Assembly: GCF_039912695.1 (NCBI RefSeq)
Contig: NZ_JBDSPJ010000022.1
Span: 124,001-188,000 of the forward strand
Direction of reading: 5' to 3'
Source of the DNA: Pseudolysinimonas_A sp039912695
GTDB lineage: Bacteria; Actinomycetota; Actinomycetes; Actinomycetales; Microbacteriaceae
DNA: 64,000 bases
Shown here: positions 62,612 to 64,000 of the stretch, one piece after another
Position numbering within the stretch: the stretch's first letter is position 1
How the letters are laid out: every line of letters begins with the position of its first letter
The notes under the pieces: model-generated
What the model was told of the DNA's origin: nothing
Seen by the model: the letters and a program-made list of their open reading frames with translations, nothing else
The model's database searches: none
Position numbers and translations under genes: made by a program

Positions 62612-63220
62612 GTGACCGACATCGAAACTCCGCGCCGCCCCCTCGCCATGGCAATCTTCCTGATCGTTGTTGGTGCGCTGGGCTGGTGGGCGGCCTTCCA
62701 GCTCACGATCGACAAGTTCCTCGTGCTCGAGAATCCCGACGCCGCCTTGAACTGCAACTTCAGCCTGATCGTGCAGTGCGGCAAGAACCTCTCGTCGTGG
62801 CAAGGCGCGGTGTTCGGCTTTTCCAACCCGCTGCTCGGGATGGGCGGATTCGTTGCACCGATTGCCGTCGGCGTCGGGCTGCTCGCCGGCGCCCGTTTCG
62901 CGCGCTGGTTCTGGGCGGCATTCAACGTCGGCATCCTCGGCGCACTCATCTTCATCGGCTGGCTGATCTCGCAGAGCATCTTCGTGCTCGGCACGCTCTG
63001 CCCGTGGTGCATGCTCGTCTGGCTCGTCACCATCCCGTTGTTCTGGGTCGTGACGTCGAGGAATCTGGCCGAGGGTGTCTTCGGGTCGCGTGCCGTGGGG
63101 TTCGGGAAAGGCCTGCGGTCGTGGGCAATCCCGGTGACCGTCGTGTGTTACGCCGTGGTGGCTCTGCTCGCCCAGCTGCGCCTCGACATCATCGGGCACC
63201 TCATGGTCGGCTCGCTCTGA
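62612..63220 (+). CDS. vitamin K epoxide reductase (VKOR)-family protein
   Basis: A 202-residue protein with four to five helices. The redox cysteines are Cys48 and Cys56 in NCNFSLIVQC, and Cys130/Cys133 in CPWC; the conserved Ser/Trp (SSWQGAVFGFSNPLLGM) is present. It would reoxidise the DsbA-like partner downstream through quinones. GTG start. Confidence 0.93.
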   Translation: MTDIETPRRPLAMAIFLIVVGALGWWAAFQLTIDKFLVLENPDAALNCNFSLIVQCGKNLSSWQGAVFGFSNPLLGMGGFVAPIAVGVGLLAGARFARWFWAAFNVGILGALIFIGWLISQSIFVLGTLCPWCMLVWLVTIPLFWVVTSRNLAEGVFGSRAVGFGKGLRSWAIPVTVVCYAVVALLAQLRLDIIGHLMVGSL

Positions 63221-63272
63221 GCTCCTCGCCTCTAAGCAGATCCATAGAACTCGACCGATAAGGTTTCCTCTC

Positions 63273-64000
63273 GTGGCTCAAGAACGTCAGACCAAGGACC
63301 AGCGTCGCGACGAAGCGCGCGAGATCGCTCGGATTGAGCGCGAAAAGCGCCAGAAGTCCGAGGCCCGCAACACGATCCTGATCCGCGGCGGCGTGACCGT
63401 TGCGATCGTCGCGGTGATTGCGGCCGTGGGCTGGGGCATTTGGATCGGCACGCGGCCCGAAGGCGCGGGACCGGCAAACATGGCGTCTGACGGCATCCTG
63501 TTAACCGGATCGAACGGGGCAATCACCCCGGTGACGACCGACGGCGTTCCGGCCGGTGCCGACCCGACGCCCACCGACCCCAAGAAGTACGACGTGCCGG
63601 TGCACATCGTCACCTACATCGACTTCGGTTGCCCGTTCTGCAACCAGTTCGAGACCGCCAACTCGGGGCAGATCCGCCAGCTGCTGCAAGACGGCCTCGG
63701 AACCCTCGAAGTACACCCGATCAACCTGTTGTCGACCAGCTTTCTCGGGTCGGGGTATTCGCTCCGGTCCGCGAACGCCGGTGCCTGCGTCGCGGCCTAT
63801 GCGCCCGACAAGTTCCTCGACGTCAGCGACGCCTTCTTCAAGCAGCAGCCGGCGGAAAACACCGCGGGCCTGACGGATGCCGAGATTGTGACGCTGCTCG
63901 CGTCCGCGGGGGCGAGTTCCGACAAGATCACCTCCTGCGTCAACAACGAGGAGTTCAAGGGTTGGGTGAATGCCTCAACTACGCGCGTGCTGTCTGATCC
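63273..64000 (+). CDS. DsbA-like thioredoxin-fold protein, 3' truncated by window
   Basis: GTG 63273 opens a frame that runs off the right edge (242 codons visible). A charged N-terminus (1-36), one helix (about 37-59), then a thioredoxin-fold domain with the Cys120-Pro-Phe-Cys123 pair in YIDFGCPFCNQFE. It lies 52 bp after the VKOR gene and is its probable partner in extracytoplasmic disulfide formation. Confidence 0.92.
   Translation, partial: MAQERQTKDQRRDEAREIARIEREKRQKSEARNTILIRGGVTVAIVAVIAAVGWGIWIGTRPEGAGPANMASDGILLTGSNGAITPVTTDGVPAGADPTPTDPKKYDVPVHIVTYIDFGCPFCNQFETANSGQIRQLLQDGLGTLEVHPINLLSTSFLGSGYSLRSANAGACVAAYAPDKFLDVSDAFFKQQPAENTAGLTDAEIVTLLASAGASSDKITSCVNNEEFKGWVNASTTRVLSD

Overview
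The window is high-GC chromosomal DNA of an actinobacterium, most probably a member of the Microbacteriaceae. That placement is an inference from the GC-rich third positions, frequent GTG starts, many 4-bp ATGA/GTGA gene overlaps, and the conserved block rne - rplU - rpmA - obgE - proB - proA - (small membrane protein) - nadD - rsfS. No rRNA, CRISPR array or transposase was seen. One tRNA gene was found, tRNA-Ala(GGC).

Layout. 1-15.8 kb is mostly housekeeping: an MFS exporter fragment, an SDR dehydrogenase, metY/metX for methionine, a three-gene sensor kinase / membrane protein / LuxR regulator cluster, an MFS exporter coupled to a polytopic glycosyltransferase-like protein, an autoregulated ArsR operon, and glucose-6-phosphate dehydrogenase. 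15.9-25.8 kb carries a NERD-UvrD helicase, ribokinase, an OmpR-type two-component pair, a NYN/LOTUS RNase-like protein between two F420-reductase-like paralogues, and OsmC. 25.9-33.5 kb is accessory: VapBC, a second toxin-antitoxin-like pair, a 44-residue zinc-ribbon-like protein, a YidC paralogue with DUF6412, a three-gene operon ending in a HEPN-like protein, a Fic enzyme and a winged-helix protein. gatB (33.5-35.0 kb) stands alone without gatC or gatA.

35.2-37.2 kb is an ECF sigma / CU044_5270 / secreted I36-inhibitor operon. 37.4-41.0 kb is a translationally coupled GT4 - (alpha/alpha)6-like - GH130 carbohydrate module. 41.2-49.7 kb is a second accessory island between two loci that share a degenerate GGTGGA/TCGCCG hairpin repeat, the right one touching the 3' end of tRNA-Ala. 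It holds a frameshifted DUF1906 hydrolase-like gene, a Tat-exported protein with its own TatA, a frameshifted LuxR response regulator, two secreted proteins and a second ECF sigma operon. 49.9-64 kb returns to core genes and ends with a VKOR / DsbA-like disulfide pair cut by the window edge.

The best candidates for something undescribed are the HEPN-like operon (29.9-31.4 kb) next to Fic, the tRNA-adjacent island with the private TatA and its Tat substrate, the GT4/(alpha/alpha)6/GH130 triad, and the tiny H-C-CxxC protein. Several starts were moved downstream of the longest open frame on ribosome-binding-site, overlap and family-alignment grounds; each entry says so.
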